Below are positions 35,477 through 44,260 of a DNA stretch of 64,000 nucleotides, in pieces. Positions within the stretch are counted from its first letter, which is position 1. The number at the start of each line of letters is the position of its first letter. A model generated the notes under the pieces. That model was not told the DNA's origin. It made no database searches and was given only the letters and a program-made list of their open reading frames with translations. The DNA comes from Flavobacterium sp. (GTDB lineage: Bacteria; Bacteroidota; Bacteroidia; Flavobacteriales; Flavobacteriaceae), in contig NZ_JAHEBT010000005.1 in the NCBI RefSeq assembly GCF_024642105.1, positions 1 to 64,000 of the forward strand, written 5' to 3'. Both the position numbers and the translations under genes were made by a program.

Positions 35477-36823
35477 ATGAAAAAAATTCTTCAACTTATT
35501 GGTATATCGGCTGTTATTGGACTATTATATTTTGGGTTTACCACCTATCCAAAACTCGATTTAATCTCTGGTTTTTCGGCTAAAAGCATTGCCTCGGGGC
35601 ATTTTATCGACCATCGTTCGCAAGAACTAATTGAACAAGGCGACAACGATATCAACCTCATCGATTTGGCACAAAATACAATTGACGAAAAAGGTTTATT
35701 TGCTACCGCTTCGGTCAATGGCGTAAAAGAACGCAAAGCGATTTATCGCGAAGGTTTGGGCGCCACCCTAATCAACGATAACTTTGATACTACAAAACCG
35801 TATTTGGTTCCCAAAAGAACTTCGTCAAAGGCTCATTTAGTTTATCCGTATGGAGATGCGGAGCAACAAGACACAGTGTTCTCCAACATTGATTACGACC
35901 AATTGAACCGAACGGTGGAAAACGCCTTTGACAAAAAAGGACAGAAAAACAAACGCACCCGCTCTGTAATTGTGATTTACAAAGACAAGATTATTGCCGA
36001 GAAATACGACACAGGTTTTGACAAAAACAGTAAACTATTGGGATGGTCCATGACGAAAAGCATCACTGCTACCTTATTTGGAATTCTAGAAAAACAAGGG
36101 AAATTCAACATTTACCAACCCGCTCCTATCCCCGAATGGGCAAACGATGCGCGCAAAAAAATTACCACCAACGATTTGCTTCATATGAACTCCGGTTTAG
36201 AATGGGAAGAAAATTACGGCGTCATATCCGATGTGACTAAAATGCTTTTTCAAGCCGAAGACATGACACGTTCGCAACTCGAAAAACCATTGGCTTTCCA
36301 GCCCAATACCCATTGGTACTATTCTTCAGGAACTACTAATTTGCTGTCTGGGATTTTGAGAAAACAGTTTAGAACCCATCAAGAATATCTCGATTTTTGG
36401 TATTCGGCATTGATTGATAAAATAGGAATGCACTCCATGATAGTTGAAACTGATATGATGGGCAATTATGTGGGTTCGTCTTATGGATGGGCTACCATGC
36501 GTGATTGGGCGAAGTTTGGATTGTTGTATTTGCATCAAGGAAATTGGAACGGAGAACAACTTTTTAAACCCAATTGGGCAAAATATGTGGCCACACCTAC
36601 CAACACTTCAAACGGGCAATATGGAGGACAATTTTGGCTGAATGCAGGCGCGCGTTTTCCTGATGCGCCTAAAGATTTGTATTTTGCCAGTGGTTTTCAA
36701 GGACAGATGGTTGCCATTTTTCCAAGTCACGACTTAGTTGTAGTGCGTATGGGATTGAAAGAAGACCCCGAATTTAATTTTAATGGGCTACTCGGCGGAA
36801 TTGTACGAAGTATAAAAAAGTAA
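35477..36823 (+). CDS. Serine hydrolase of the class C beta-lactamase family
   Basis: 448 residues. An N-terminal hydrophobic segment (about 5-25) acts as membrane anchor or signal. The catalytic SxxK is Ser191-Met-Thr-Lys194; Tyr282-Ser-Ser follows as the second motif (usual YxN), and the third-motif region is ASGFQGQ near residue 410. The fold groups it with penicillin-binding-protein-like esterases, D-aminopeptidases and 6-aminohexanoate-dimer hydrolase-like enzymes; real beta-lactamase activity is not implied. It reads opposite to the suf genes and splits them into two runs. Confidence 0.85.
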   Translation: MKKILQLIGISAVIGLLYFGFTTYPKLDLISGFSAKSIASGHFIDHRSQELIEQGDNDINLIDLAQNTIDEKGLFATASVNGVKERKAIYREGLGATLINDNFDTTKPYLVPKRTSSKAHLVYPYGDAEQQDTVFSNIDYDQLNRTVENAFDKKGQKNKRTRSVIVIYKDKIIAEKYDTGFDKNSKLLGWSMTKSITATLFGILEKQGKFNIYQPAPIPEWANDARKKITTNDLLHMNSGLEWEENYGVISDVTKMLFQAEDMTRSQLEKPLAFQPNTHWYYSSGTTNLLSGILRKQFRTHQEYLDFWYSALIDKIGMHSMIVETDMMGNYVGSSYGWATMRDWAKFGLLYLHQGNWNGEQLFKPNWAKYVATPTNTSNGQYGGQFWLNAGARFPDAPKDLYFASGFQGQMVAIFPSHDLVVVRMGLKEDPEFNFNGLLGGIVRSIKK

Positions 36824-36837
36824 ACAAAATACGGTAT

Positions 36838-36960
36838 CTAAAAAGTAATGTTTTGTCATTCCGAATTTATTTCGGAATCTATAAATTTTGTATATCAATA
36901 CTTTATAGAAACTGAAACAAGTTCAGTTTGACAAGAATACATTTTTAGATACCGTCTTTA
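36838..36960. repeat. Dispersed repeat with GTCATTCCGAATTTATTTCGGAATCT
   Basis: TTTGTCATTCCGAA...TTCGGAATCTATAA is an inverted repeat, and GTTCAGTTTGACAAGAAT follows about 60 bases later. Related sequence with the same start and end is at 44108-44245. Both are intergenic and downstream of plus-strand genes, where the stem CATTCCGAA/TTCGGAATC could fold in RNA. Confidence 0.7.
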
Positions 36961-36993
36961 CATAATTATGAGGTGGGTCATTCCTTGCAATGA

Positions 36994-38310
36994 CTATAAA
37001 TCAAACCCTAATTTTACGCCTAATTTATTGGCAATAATAGCGGTGATTCGGTTTTTCAATTCGGGGATTTTAATGTTTTCAATCACAGCATTAGAAAACG
37101 CATACATCAATAAGGCTTTGGCTTCTTTCTTTGGAATACCACGTTGTTGCATGTAAAACAAAGCCGTTTCGTCTAATTGCCCTACCGTGCATCCGTGAGA
37201 ACATTTCACATCATCAGCAAAAATCTCCAATTGTGGCTTCGCATTAATCGTCGCTTTATCGCTCAACAAAATATTATTGCTTTTTTGGAAAGCATTCGTT
37301 TTTTGCGCTTCTTTTTCCACATACACTTTCCCATTGAACACTCCTGTTGAACGGTCTGAAAAGATGCCTTTGTAATCTTGAAAACTTTCGCAATTCGGTT
37401 GTGCATGATGTACCAACGTATAATGATCCACGTGTTGCTTATCGCCAATAATAGTGATTCCGTTTAAAGTACTTGTCAAACGTTCGCCAAAATGATAAAA
37501 ATTCAAGTTGTTTCTCGTCAAATTTCCTCCAAAAGAGAAAGTTTGTACCGAAACGTGGCTTTCTTGTTTTTGAGACACATAGGTGTTGTCAATCAAGTTG
37601 GCTTCCAACTCGTCATTTTGGATTTTATAGTAATCCACAATGGCTCTTTTTTGGGCAAAAATCTCGGTAACCGAATTAGTCAACACCGCATTTTCATTCA
37701 AACATTGGTGTCTTTCGATGATTTGCACATGTGAATTCTCACCCACAATGACCAAGTTTCTTGGCTGTACCAAAAGCGCTGCTTCTGAACCGGTAGAAAA
37801 ATACATGATTTCAATTGGTTTATCAGCCACTTTGCTTTTCGGAATGTTGATGTACGCACCTTCATTGGCAAAAGCCGTATTCAAAGAAGTCAACGATTCG
37901 TCTTTGCTTGCAATTTGGTTGAAATATGTGTCAATCACCATTTTGTATTTTGGTTTGGTCAATGCCGAAGACATCAAACAAACATCGATTCCGTCGTGTG
38001 TGGTAGAAGACAAATGCGAACTAAAAACACCGTCAATAAACACCACTTTATAAGTGTCAATTTCGTGCAAAAAGTATTTTTTCACGTCCTTGAACTCAAT
38101 AGTGACTTCGTTTTTTGGGAATACGCTAAAATCCTTTTTTAGAATTGCATTCAAAGAAGTGTATTTCCACGCTTCGTCATTCTTGGTCGGGAAGCCTTTA
38201 TCTTCAAAGTTTTTTATGGCCAAAGTACGCACATCATGAAGTTCAGTTTGAACATCCACGCGCTCTTCAAAAGCCATAAAAGACGATAATAATTTTTCTT
38301 TTAATTCCAT
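36994..38310 (-). CDS. sufD: SufD, Fe-S scaffold subunit
   Basis: 438 residues. The C-terminal half shows the right-handed beta-helix region shared with SufB, including GVFNGKVYVEKEAQKTNAFQ and the motif DDVKCSHGCTVGQLDETALFYMQQRGI with conserved Cys and His. It pairs with SufB and SufC in the SufBC2D scaffold that builds Fe-S clusters. It is last in the first suf run, 70 bases after sufC; that gap holds a short low-complexity stretch (GGTTGTCAGCTGTTGGTTGT). Confidence 0.94.
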   Translation of the reverse strand: MELKEKLLSSFMAFEERVDVQTELHDVRTLAIKNFEDKGFPTKNDEAWKYTSLNAILKKDFSVFPKNEVTIEFKDVKKYFLHEIDTYKVVFIDGVFSSHLSSTTHDGIDVCLMSSALTKPKYKMVIDTYFNQIASKDESLTSLNTAFANEGAYINIPKSKVADKPIEIMYFSTGSEAALLVQPRNLVIVGENSHVQIIERHQCLNENAVLTNSVTEIFAQKRAIVDYYKIQNDELEANLIDNTYVSQKQESHVSVQTFSFGGNLTRNNLNFYHFGERLTSTLNGITIIGDKQHVDHYTLVHHAQPNCESFQDYKGIFSDRSTGVFNGKVYVEKEAQKTNAFQKSNNILLSDKATINAKPQLEIFADDVKCSHGCTVGQLDETALFYMQQRGIPKKEAKALLMYAFSNAVIENIKIPELKNRITAIIANKLGVKLGFDL

Positions 38311-38380
38311 TTTTTAAAGTTATCGGTTGTCAGCTGTTGGTTGTCCGTACAAAAACGGAAAACAGAAAACTGAGAACATT

Positions 38381-39130
38381 TTAAACCAACTCTTCCTTAA
38401 TCCAGTCGTATCCTTTTTCTTCTAGTTCCAAAGCCAATGCTGCGGTACCTGATTTTACGATTTTTCCGTCCATCAAAACGTGAACAAAATCAGGAACAAT
38501 ATAGTCTAACAGACGTTGGTAGTGCGTAATTACTAAAACCGCATTGTTTTCGTTTTTCAATTTGTTTACACCGTTAGCTACAATTCGTAACGCATCGATG
38601 TCTAGACCTGAGTCGGTTTCATCCAAAATAGCGATTTTAGGTTCCAACATTGCCATTTGAAAAATCTCGTTACGTTTCTTTTCTCCTCCCGAAAAACCTT
38701 CGTTTAAAGAACGTGACAAAAACTTTCTGTCCATTTCTAATAATTCGGATTTTTCACGAATCAATTTCAACATTTCATTCGCCGGCATTTCCTCTTGAGC
38801 GTTGGCTTTACGCTTTTCGTTAATAGCCGTTTTGATGAAATTAGTCACCGAAACTCCCGGAATTTCCACTGGATATTGAAACGACAAAAACACACCTTTG
38901 TGCGCTCTTTCTTCAGGAGCTAAGTCTGCTAAGTCTTCGCCATCCAAAAAGATTTCTCCTTCGGTCACTTCATAATTTTCGTTTCCAGCAATAATCGAAG
39001 ACAACGTACTTTTTCCGGCACCGTTTGGCCCCATGATAGCGTGTACTTCTCCTGCTTTTACTTCAAGATTGATTCCTTTTAATATTTCTTTATCGCCAAT
39101 TGAAGCGTGTAAGTTTTTTATTTGTAACAT
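38381..39130 (-). CDS. sufC: SufC, ATPase of the Fe-S scaffold
   Basis: 249 residues, ABC-type ATPase without membrane domain. Walker [10 protein letters not shown] (about 34-42), signature [11 protein letters not shown], Walker [13 protein letters not shown], and the switch histidine in VITHYQR are all present. ATP use by SufC drives shape changes of SufBCD during cluster assembly. Located between a small four-helix-bundle gene and sufD. Confidence 0.96.
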   Translation of the reverse strand: MLQIKNLHASIGDKEILKGINLEVKAGEVHAIMGPNGAGKSTLSSIIAGNENYEVTEGEIFLDGEDLADLAPEERAHKGVFLSFQYPVEIPGVSVTNFIKTAINEKRKANAQEEMPANEMLKLIREKSELLEMDRKFLSRSLNEGFSGGEKKRNEIFQMAMLEPKIAILDETDSGLDIDALRIVANGVNKLKNENNAVLVITHYQRLLDYIVPDFVHVLMDGKIVKSGTAALALELEEKGYDWIKEELV

Positions 39131-39176
39131 AATTAATTTGGAAATTAGTTAATTTGGAAATTTGGAAATTCCTAAA

Positions 39177-39524
39177 TTACTTTTGTTTAGACGTAATTAT
39201 TATTTTATTTACTATTCTTGATATATTATTAACTTGTTCTATTAAATCGTCCACATTGGGATAATTATTTGAAAATTTACAGAGTTCTAACCAGTAAATT
39301 GTTTCTTCTATTTCTTTCGCTGCAATTTTAAATTTATGTATAAAATCAGCTTTACTTTCTGCATTTTGAGCTTCTCTAATATTGGCTCCAATCGACGTGC
39401 CTGATTTTAGAAGTTGATTTGCAATTACAAACTTTTTACCTTCCTGTAGCCCTTCAGAATATTTTATTATATCTAATGCAAACTGAAAAGTTAGTTTAAT
39501 AATTACGTTTTCTTTAACTTCCAT
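39177..39524 (-). CDS. Four-helix-bundle protein (23S rRNA intervening-sequence type)
   Basis: 115 residues from the ATG at 39524, chosen because the ORF's first Met would overlap sufB by 20 bases. It carries the family pattern: FQFALDIIKYSEGL, NQLLKSGTSIGANIREAQNAESKADFIHKFKIAAKEIEETIYWLEL. The family occurs inside 23S rRNA intervening sequences and also scattered through Bacteroidota genomes; it forms a homopentamer in known cases but has no settled function. Here it is wedged between sufB and sufC. The 46 bases after it repeat AATTTGGAAATT three times, which may mark an insertion. Confidence 0.88.
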   Translation of the reverse strand: MEVKENVIIKLTFQFALDIIKYSEGLQEGKKFVIANQLLKSGTSIGANIREAQNAESKADFIHKFKIAAKEIEETIYWLELCKFSNNYPNVDDLIEQVNNISRIVNKIIITSKQK

Positions 39525-39531
39525 TTTCAAA

Positions 39532-40980
39532 TTAGCCGACGCTTCCTTCAAGCGAAATTTCTAGTAGTTTTTGTGCTTCAACAGCAAATTCCATTGGCAA
39601 CTTGTTCAAAACGTCTTTACTAAATCCGTTTACGATTAAGGCAATGGCTTTCTCGGTTGGAATACCACGCTGATTGCAATAAAATACTTGGTCTTCGCCA
39701 ATTTTACTCGTTGTGGCTTCGTGTTCTATTTTAGCTGTTGGATTTTTGCTTTCGATATACGGAAACGTATGGGCTCCACAACTATTTCCCATCAACAACG
39801 AATCGCATTGAGAAAAGTTACGAGCGTTATCGGCTCTAGCACTAATTTGAACCAGTCCGCGGTAACTGTTTTGTGATTTTCCTGCTGAAATTCCTTTGGA
39901 AATAATGGTCGATTTGGTGTTTTTACCCAAATGAATCATCTTCGTTCCTGTGTCTGCTTGTTGGAAATTATTGGTTACGGCAATCGAATAAAATTCGCCC
40001 ACTGCATTATCTCCTTTCAATACTACTGAAGGGTATTTCCAAGTTACAGCCGAACCCGTTTCTACTTGTGTCCACGAAATTTTGGCGTTTTTCTCGCACA
40101 AACCTCTTTTGGTTACAAAATTAAAAACCCCACCTTTTCCTTCCTTATTTCCAGGATACCAGTTTTGAACCGTAGAATATTTGATTTCGGCATCTTCCAT
40201 CGCAATTAATTCTACCACCGCAGCGTGCAATTGGTTTTCGTCACGACTTGGTGCTGTACAACCTTCCAAATAACTCACATAACTACCTTCGTCAGCAATT
40301 AAAAGCGTGCGTTCAAATTGTCCTGTTCCTGCTTGATTGATTCGGAAATAAGTCGATAATTCCATTGGGCATTTGACTCCTTTTGGAATGTAACAGAACG
40401 AACCATCTGAAAATACCGCCGAGTTTAAAGCGGCATAAAAATTATCTTTTTGCGGCACTATGGTACCCAAATATTTTTGAACTAACTCTGGATATTCGCG
40501 AATAGCTTCGGAAATACTCATAAAAATAATGCCTTTTTCGGCCAATGTTTTCTTGAAAGTTGTAGCTACTGAAACCGAATCCACAACAATATCCATCGCC
40601 ACATTATTCATCATTTTTTGCTCATCGACAGAAATTCCTAACTTTTTGTACATCGCTAAAAGTTCCGGATCTACATCGCCTAGCGTTTTGTTTGGATCGA
40701 CTTTTTTGGGTGCCGAATAATACGAAATAGCTTGAAAATCGGGTTTTTCATAATGAACATTGGCCCATTCTGGTTCCTCCATTTGTTCCCAAGCACGAAA
40801 CGCCTCAATACGCCAATCGGTCATCCATTGCGGCTCTTCTTTTTTCTTAGAAATAGCGCGTACAATATCTTCATTTAACCCAATAGGAAAGGTCTCCGAA
40901 TCAAGTTCAGTATAAAATCCGTACTCGTACTCCTTGTTTTCGAGTTCAATTTTTAAATCGTCTTCAGTATATTTTGACAT
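39532..40980 (-). CDS. sufB: SufB, Fe-S scaffold subunit
   Basis: 482 residues, the typical length. Motifs include [58 protein letters not shown], and the C-terminal [23 protein letters not shown] with the Glu/Cys residues used in cluster building. It is the core of the SufBC2D scaffold and follows sufA in the run. Confidence 0.96.
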   Translation of the reverse strand: MSKYTEDDLKIELENKEYEYGFYTELDSETFPIGLNEDIVRAISKKKEEPQWMTDWRIEAFRAWEQMEEPEWANVHYEKPDFQAISYYSAPKKVDPNKTLGDVDPELLAMYKKLGISVDEQKMMNNVAMDIVVDSVSVATTFKKTLAEKGIIFMSISEAIREYPELVQKYLGTIVPQKDNFYAALNSAVFSDGSFCYIPKGVKCPMELSTYFRINQAGTGQFERTLLIADEGSYVSYLEGCTAPSRDENQLHAAVVELIAMEDAEIKYSTVQNWYPGNKEGKGGVFNFVTKRGLCEKNAKISWTQVETGSAVTWKYPSVVLKGDNAVGEFYSIAVTNNFQQADTGTKMIHLGKNTKSTIISKGISAGKSQNSYRGLVQISARADNARNFSQCDSLLMGNSCGAHTFPYIESKNPTAKIEHEATTSKIGEDQVFYCNQRGIPTEKAIALIVNGFSKDVLNKLPMEFAVEAQKLLEISLEGSVG

Positions 40981-41073
40981 TGTATTTTTTTTAAAACCGT
41001 TAAGAGATTACGATTCATTAAGTCTTAATTTATCTTAATCTCTTAATGGTTCAAATAATTAAATTATTTAATC

Positions 41074-41403
41074 TTATAGAGAAAAAGACTCCCCACACCC
41101 ACAAGTTCTACTTGCGTTGGGATTGTTGAACACAAATCCTTTTCCGTTTAATCCTCCTGAAAATTCCAAAACCGTTCCTGCTAAATACAAAAATGATTTT
41201 TTCTCTACGGCAATTTTCACGTTATTATCTTCAAAAACTTTGTCGTTTTCGGTGAGTTCTTTGTCGAATTTCAATTCATAAGACAAGCCCGAACAACCAC
41301 CACTTTTCACGCCCACTCGAACGTAATCTTGGGTAGCATCAAAACCGTCTTCTCGCATCATATCGATGATCCTTTTGCTGGCAGTATCTGAAACTTTTAT
41401 CAT
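41074..41403 (-). CDS. sufA: SufA/IscA-type Fe-S carrier
   Basis: 109 residues, A-type carrier. The three cluster-binding cysteines are Cys37 in SGGCSGLSYEL and Cys101 and Cys103 in RTCGCGESFSL. It passes clusters from the SufBCD scaffold to target proteins. It is the first gene of the suf run; 93 bases with a CTTAATCTCTTAATGG repeat fragment separate it from sufB. Confidence 0.93.
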   Translation of the reverse strand: MIKVSDTASKRIIDMMREDGFDATQDYVRVGVKSGGCSGLSYELKFDKELTENDKVFEDNNVKIAVEKKSFLYLAGTVLEFSGGLNGKGFVFNNPNASRTCGCGESFSL

Positions 41404-41443
41404 GTGCTGAATATTGTTATTTTTATTTTTTCTAAATAAAGGA

Positions 41444-41451
41444 CAAAGATA
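41444..41451 (-). promoter_or_regulatory. -7 promoter element of the sufAB(C)D run
   Basis: TATCTTTG on the minus strand is an exact TAnnTTTG match, about 41 bases before the sufA ATG. A clear -33 element at the right distance is not seen. Confidence 0.45.
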
Positions 41452-41577
41452 ATACCTTTTAAAGGAATTGCCATACGCAATAGGATTTTTATAACTAATG
41501 TTAGCATAGAAAAAATTGATTTCCAGAATTGGAACGAAACTATTTAGTAATTTGCAACAGTTTTAATTGAAAAAGTG

Positions 41578-42438
41578 ATGAAACTATACCCTATAGAAAC
41601 TGGAAATTTTAAACTCGATGGTGGCGCTATGTTTGGCGTGGTGCCAAAAACCATTTGGAACAAAACCAATCCTGCAGACGACAACAATTTGATTGATATT
41701 GCAGCGCGTTGTTTGCTGATTGAAGACGGAAATCGGTTGATTTTGATTGATACCGGAATGGGCAACAAACAATCGGATAAATTTTTTGGCTATTATTCCC
41801 TTTGGGGAAGCCATTCTTTGGATAAATCCTTGGCAAAATACGGTTTTCAGCGCGATGATATTACGGATGTGTTTATGACGCATTTGCATTTTGACCATTG
41901 TGGCGGAAGTATTCAATGGAACAAAGACCGAACTGGCTACGAACCCGCTTTTAAAAATGCTATCTTTTGGAGCAATGAAAACCATTGGCAATGGGCAACC
42001 CAACCCAACGTGAGAGAAAAAGCATCTTTCTTAAAAGAGAATATTTTACCCATGCAAGAAAGCGGGCAATTGCGTTTTATTCAAAGACCTGAAGAAGATT
42101 TTTTAGTGAAATCCGAATTGGGTTTTGGAATTTTATTTGTAGACGGTCACACCGAAAAGCAAATGATTCCGCACTTGCAATACCAAGACAAAACCATTGT
42201 TTTTTGTGCTGATTTATTGGCGACAGCCGGACACATTCCTATTCCGTATGTGATGGGTTATGACACACGACCGCTATTGACTATGCCTGAAAAAACAAAA
42301 TTTATGAATGCCGCAGCCGAAAATAAGTACTATTTGTTCTTGCAACACGACGCACATAACGAAATTATTACGGTGGAAAAAACAGAAAGAGGTGTTCGAC
42401 TAAAAGATGTGTTTTCTGCGGACGAAATATTAAAATAA
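41578..42438 (+). CDS. Metallo-beta-lactamase-fold hydrolase
   Basis: 286 residues starting at the ATG at 41578 (a GTG directly before is ignored). The metal-binding motif THLHFDHCGG (about 102-111) is complete, with later ligands in FVDGHTEKQM, FCADLLATAGHIPIP and a His near LQHDAHNE. No signal peptide, so cytoplasmic. Resembles AHL-lactonase/YtnP-type MBL enzymes by length and order of motifs, but the substrate cannot be named. Reads away from the suf run. Confidence 0.85.
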   Translation: MKLYPIETGNFKLDGGAMFGVVPKTIWNKTNPADDNNLIDIAARCLLIEDGNRLILIDTGMGNKQSDKFFGYYSLWGSHSLDKSLAKYGFQRDDITDVFMTHLHFDHCGGSIQWNKDRTGYEPAFKNAIFWSNENHWQWATQPNVREKASFLKENILPMQESGQLRFIQRPEEDFLVKSELGFGILFVDGHTEKQMIPHLQYQDKTIVFCADLLATAGHIPIPYVMGYDTRPLLTMPEKTKFMNAAAENKYYLFLQHDAHNEIITVEKTERGVRLKDVFSADEILK

Positions 42439-42473
42439 AGTTAATCGTTGCGATTAATTTACAGAAATAAAAG

Positions 42474-42481
42474 TATTTTTG
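42474..42481 (+). promoter_or_regulatory. -7 promoter element of the subtilase gene
   Basis: TATTTTTG matches TAnnTTTG, 23 bases before the ATG. The nearest TTG (42448-42450) is 23 bases upstream of it. Confidence 0.45.
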
Positions 42482-42504
42482 AATAATCATTAAAAACCAA
42501 CCCG

Positions 42505-44085
42505 ATGAAAAAAATAAACTTATCCCTTTTATCACTTGTTGTGATGGCTGGTTTGTCGTTTTCGGCAACTGCGCAAACTGTTACTAAAAAAGCGAAACTA
42601 ACAGAAACTGAATTGAACCGATGGAGTCATTTGGATTTAGCCAAAGACACGATTCCGGGAATGAGCGTAGATAAGGCGTATGCGGAATTATTAAAAGGCA
42701 AAAAAGGCGTTCCTGTTGTTGTGGGGATTGTAGATTCGGGTGTGGATATTGAGCACGAAGATTTAAAATCAGTAGTTTGGACCAATAAAAAAGAGATTCC
42801 TGGAAACGGAATTGACGATGATAAAAACGGATACATCGATGATATTCACGGATGGAACTTTTTGGGCGACATCACTAAAGAAAATGTAGAATACGAGCGC
42901 ATCATCAAAGACAAATCATTGGTTGACGAAAAAACCTATTTGGCTGCTAAAGCGATGAACGATAAAAAAGTAGCCGAAGCCACTCAAGGGAAGGCGCGTT
43001 TGGAACAAATGTTGGTAACTCTTACCGAAGGCGATGCTGCCTTGAGCAAACATTTAGGAAAAACCACCTACACTACTGAGGAAGTAAACGCAATTAACTC
43101 TGAAGTACCGGCAATCCAAAAAAGCAAAGCTGATATGCAAAAAATGTTGTCTTTTGGAATGCCAATTGCTGAATTGAAAGAAGCCATTCAGAAACAATTA
43201 GACGGATTCGTTACTTTGCTAAATGGAGATAATCTTAAAACCGATTACCGTAAAGTGTTGGGAGACAATCCTAACGACATCACCAATACTAAATACGGAA
43301 ACAATAATGTTATTGGCCCAGATAAAGAAGAAGCGCGTCACGGAACCCACGTGGCTGGAATTGTAGCTCAAGGAAGAAACAACAATCTTGGAGGAGACGG
43401 AATTGCTAATAACGTTCAGATTTTAACGGTGCGTGCCGTGCCTGATGGAGACGAATACGACAAAGACATTGCATTAGGGATTCGCTATGCAGTAGATAAC
43501 GGAGCTAAAGTAATCAACGGAAGTTTTGGAAAACCATTTTCTCCCCAAAAACAATGGGTGTACGACGCTATTAAATATGCTGAAAAGAAAGACGTTTTAA
43601 TAGTTCACGCCGCTGGAAATGATGCTAAAGACATTGATTACAACGACAATTTTCCTAATGATTCTGATGATAAAGTAACTGAGTTTGCTGACAATGTAAT
43701 CACGGTTGGAGCCTTAAACTACGAATACGGAAACAAAGTAGTGGCTCGTTTTTCTAACATTGGAAAAATAAATGTAGACGTTTTTGCGCCTGGTGTAAAA
43801 ATTTATGCAACTACTCCAAAAAACACATACAGCTTTTTACAAGGAACCTCAATGGCATCGCCAAACGTAGCTGGAGTAGCCGCTTTGATTCGTTCGTACT
43901 ACCCAAAATTATCGGCTAAACAAGTGAAACATATTTTGATGGATTCTGGAGTAGCAATTGAAAGCGATGTAATTGTAGGTGGAAAACCAGCAGATACACG
44001 TCCGTTTTCGGCACTTTCTAAATCAGGAAAAATTGTAAATGCCTACAACGCTTTGCAAATGGCTGCAAAAATGTCAAAAAAATAA
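42505..44085 (+). CDS. Secreted subtilisin-like serine protease (S8)
   Basis: 526 residues with a Sec signal (cut after ATAQ). The triad is Asp77 (VGIVDSGVDIEHED), His279 (ARHGTHVAGIVAQ) and Ser449 (GTSMASPNVAGVAALI), with Asn371 of the oxyanion hole in HAAGNDAK. Between Asp and His there is a ~130-residue helical insert (about 135-250), longer than in simple subtilisins, a form I recall from Bacteroidota S8 proteases. No type IX sorting tail is visible, so it is probably periplasmic or released another way. Substrate unknown. Confidence 0.92.
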   Translation: MKKINLSLLSLVVMAGLSFSATAQTVTKKAKLTETELNRWSHLDLAKDTIPGMSVDKAYAELLKGKKGVPVVVGIVDSGVDIEHEDLKSVVWTNKKEIPGNGIDDDKNGYIDDIHGWNFLGDITKENVEYERIIKDKSLVDEKTYLAAKAMNDKKVAEATQGKARLEQMLVTLTEGDAALSKHLGKTTYTTEEVNAINSEVPAIQKSKADMQKMLSFGMPIAELKEAIQKQLDGFVTLLNGDNLKTDYRKVLGDNPNDITNTKYGNNNVIGPDKEEARHGTHVAGIVAQGRNNNLGGDGIANNVQILTVRAVPDGDEYDKDIALGIRYAVDNGAKVINGSFGKPFSPQKQWVYDAIKYAEKKDVLIVHAAGNDAKDIDYNDNFPNDSDDKVTEFADNVITVGALNYEYGNKVVARFSNIGKINVDVFAPGVKIYATTPKNTYSFLQGTSMASPNVAGVAALIRSYYPKLSAKQVKHILMDSGVAIESDVIVGGKPADTRPFSALSKSGKIVNAYNALQMAAKMSKK

Positions 44086-44107
44086 TTCAAAATTAACATT
44101 AACTCGA

Positions 44108-44245
44108 GGGTGTCTGAAAAAGATGAATTTTGTCATTCCGAATTTATTTCGGAATCTATAATTTAAAGAAACTGACCCGAGCGCTAGCGAACAGGCGAAG
44201 CAATCAAGTTCAGTTTGACAGGAATTAGACTTTTTAGACACCTTC
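44108..44245. repeat. Dispersed repeat, second copy with internal insert
   Basis: Shares TTTGTCATTCCGAATTTATT, TTCGGAATCTATAA, AGAAACTGA and AAGTTCAGTTTGACA with 36838-36960. It has an extra ~30 bases (CCGAGCGCTAGCGAACAGGCG) in the middle. The outer ends GTGTCTGAAAAAG and CTTTTTAGACACC are inverted copies, so the whole unit can fold into one long hairpin. Confidence 0.7.
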
Positions 44246-44260
44246 TTTTTATTTTATACC

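Noticed and set aside
35477..36823. Antibiotic-resistance beta-lactamase
   Set aside because: SxxK is present, but length, motif variants (YSS) and context fit the broad esterase/peptidase branch; resistance cannot be claimed.
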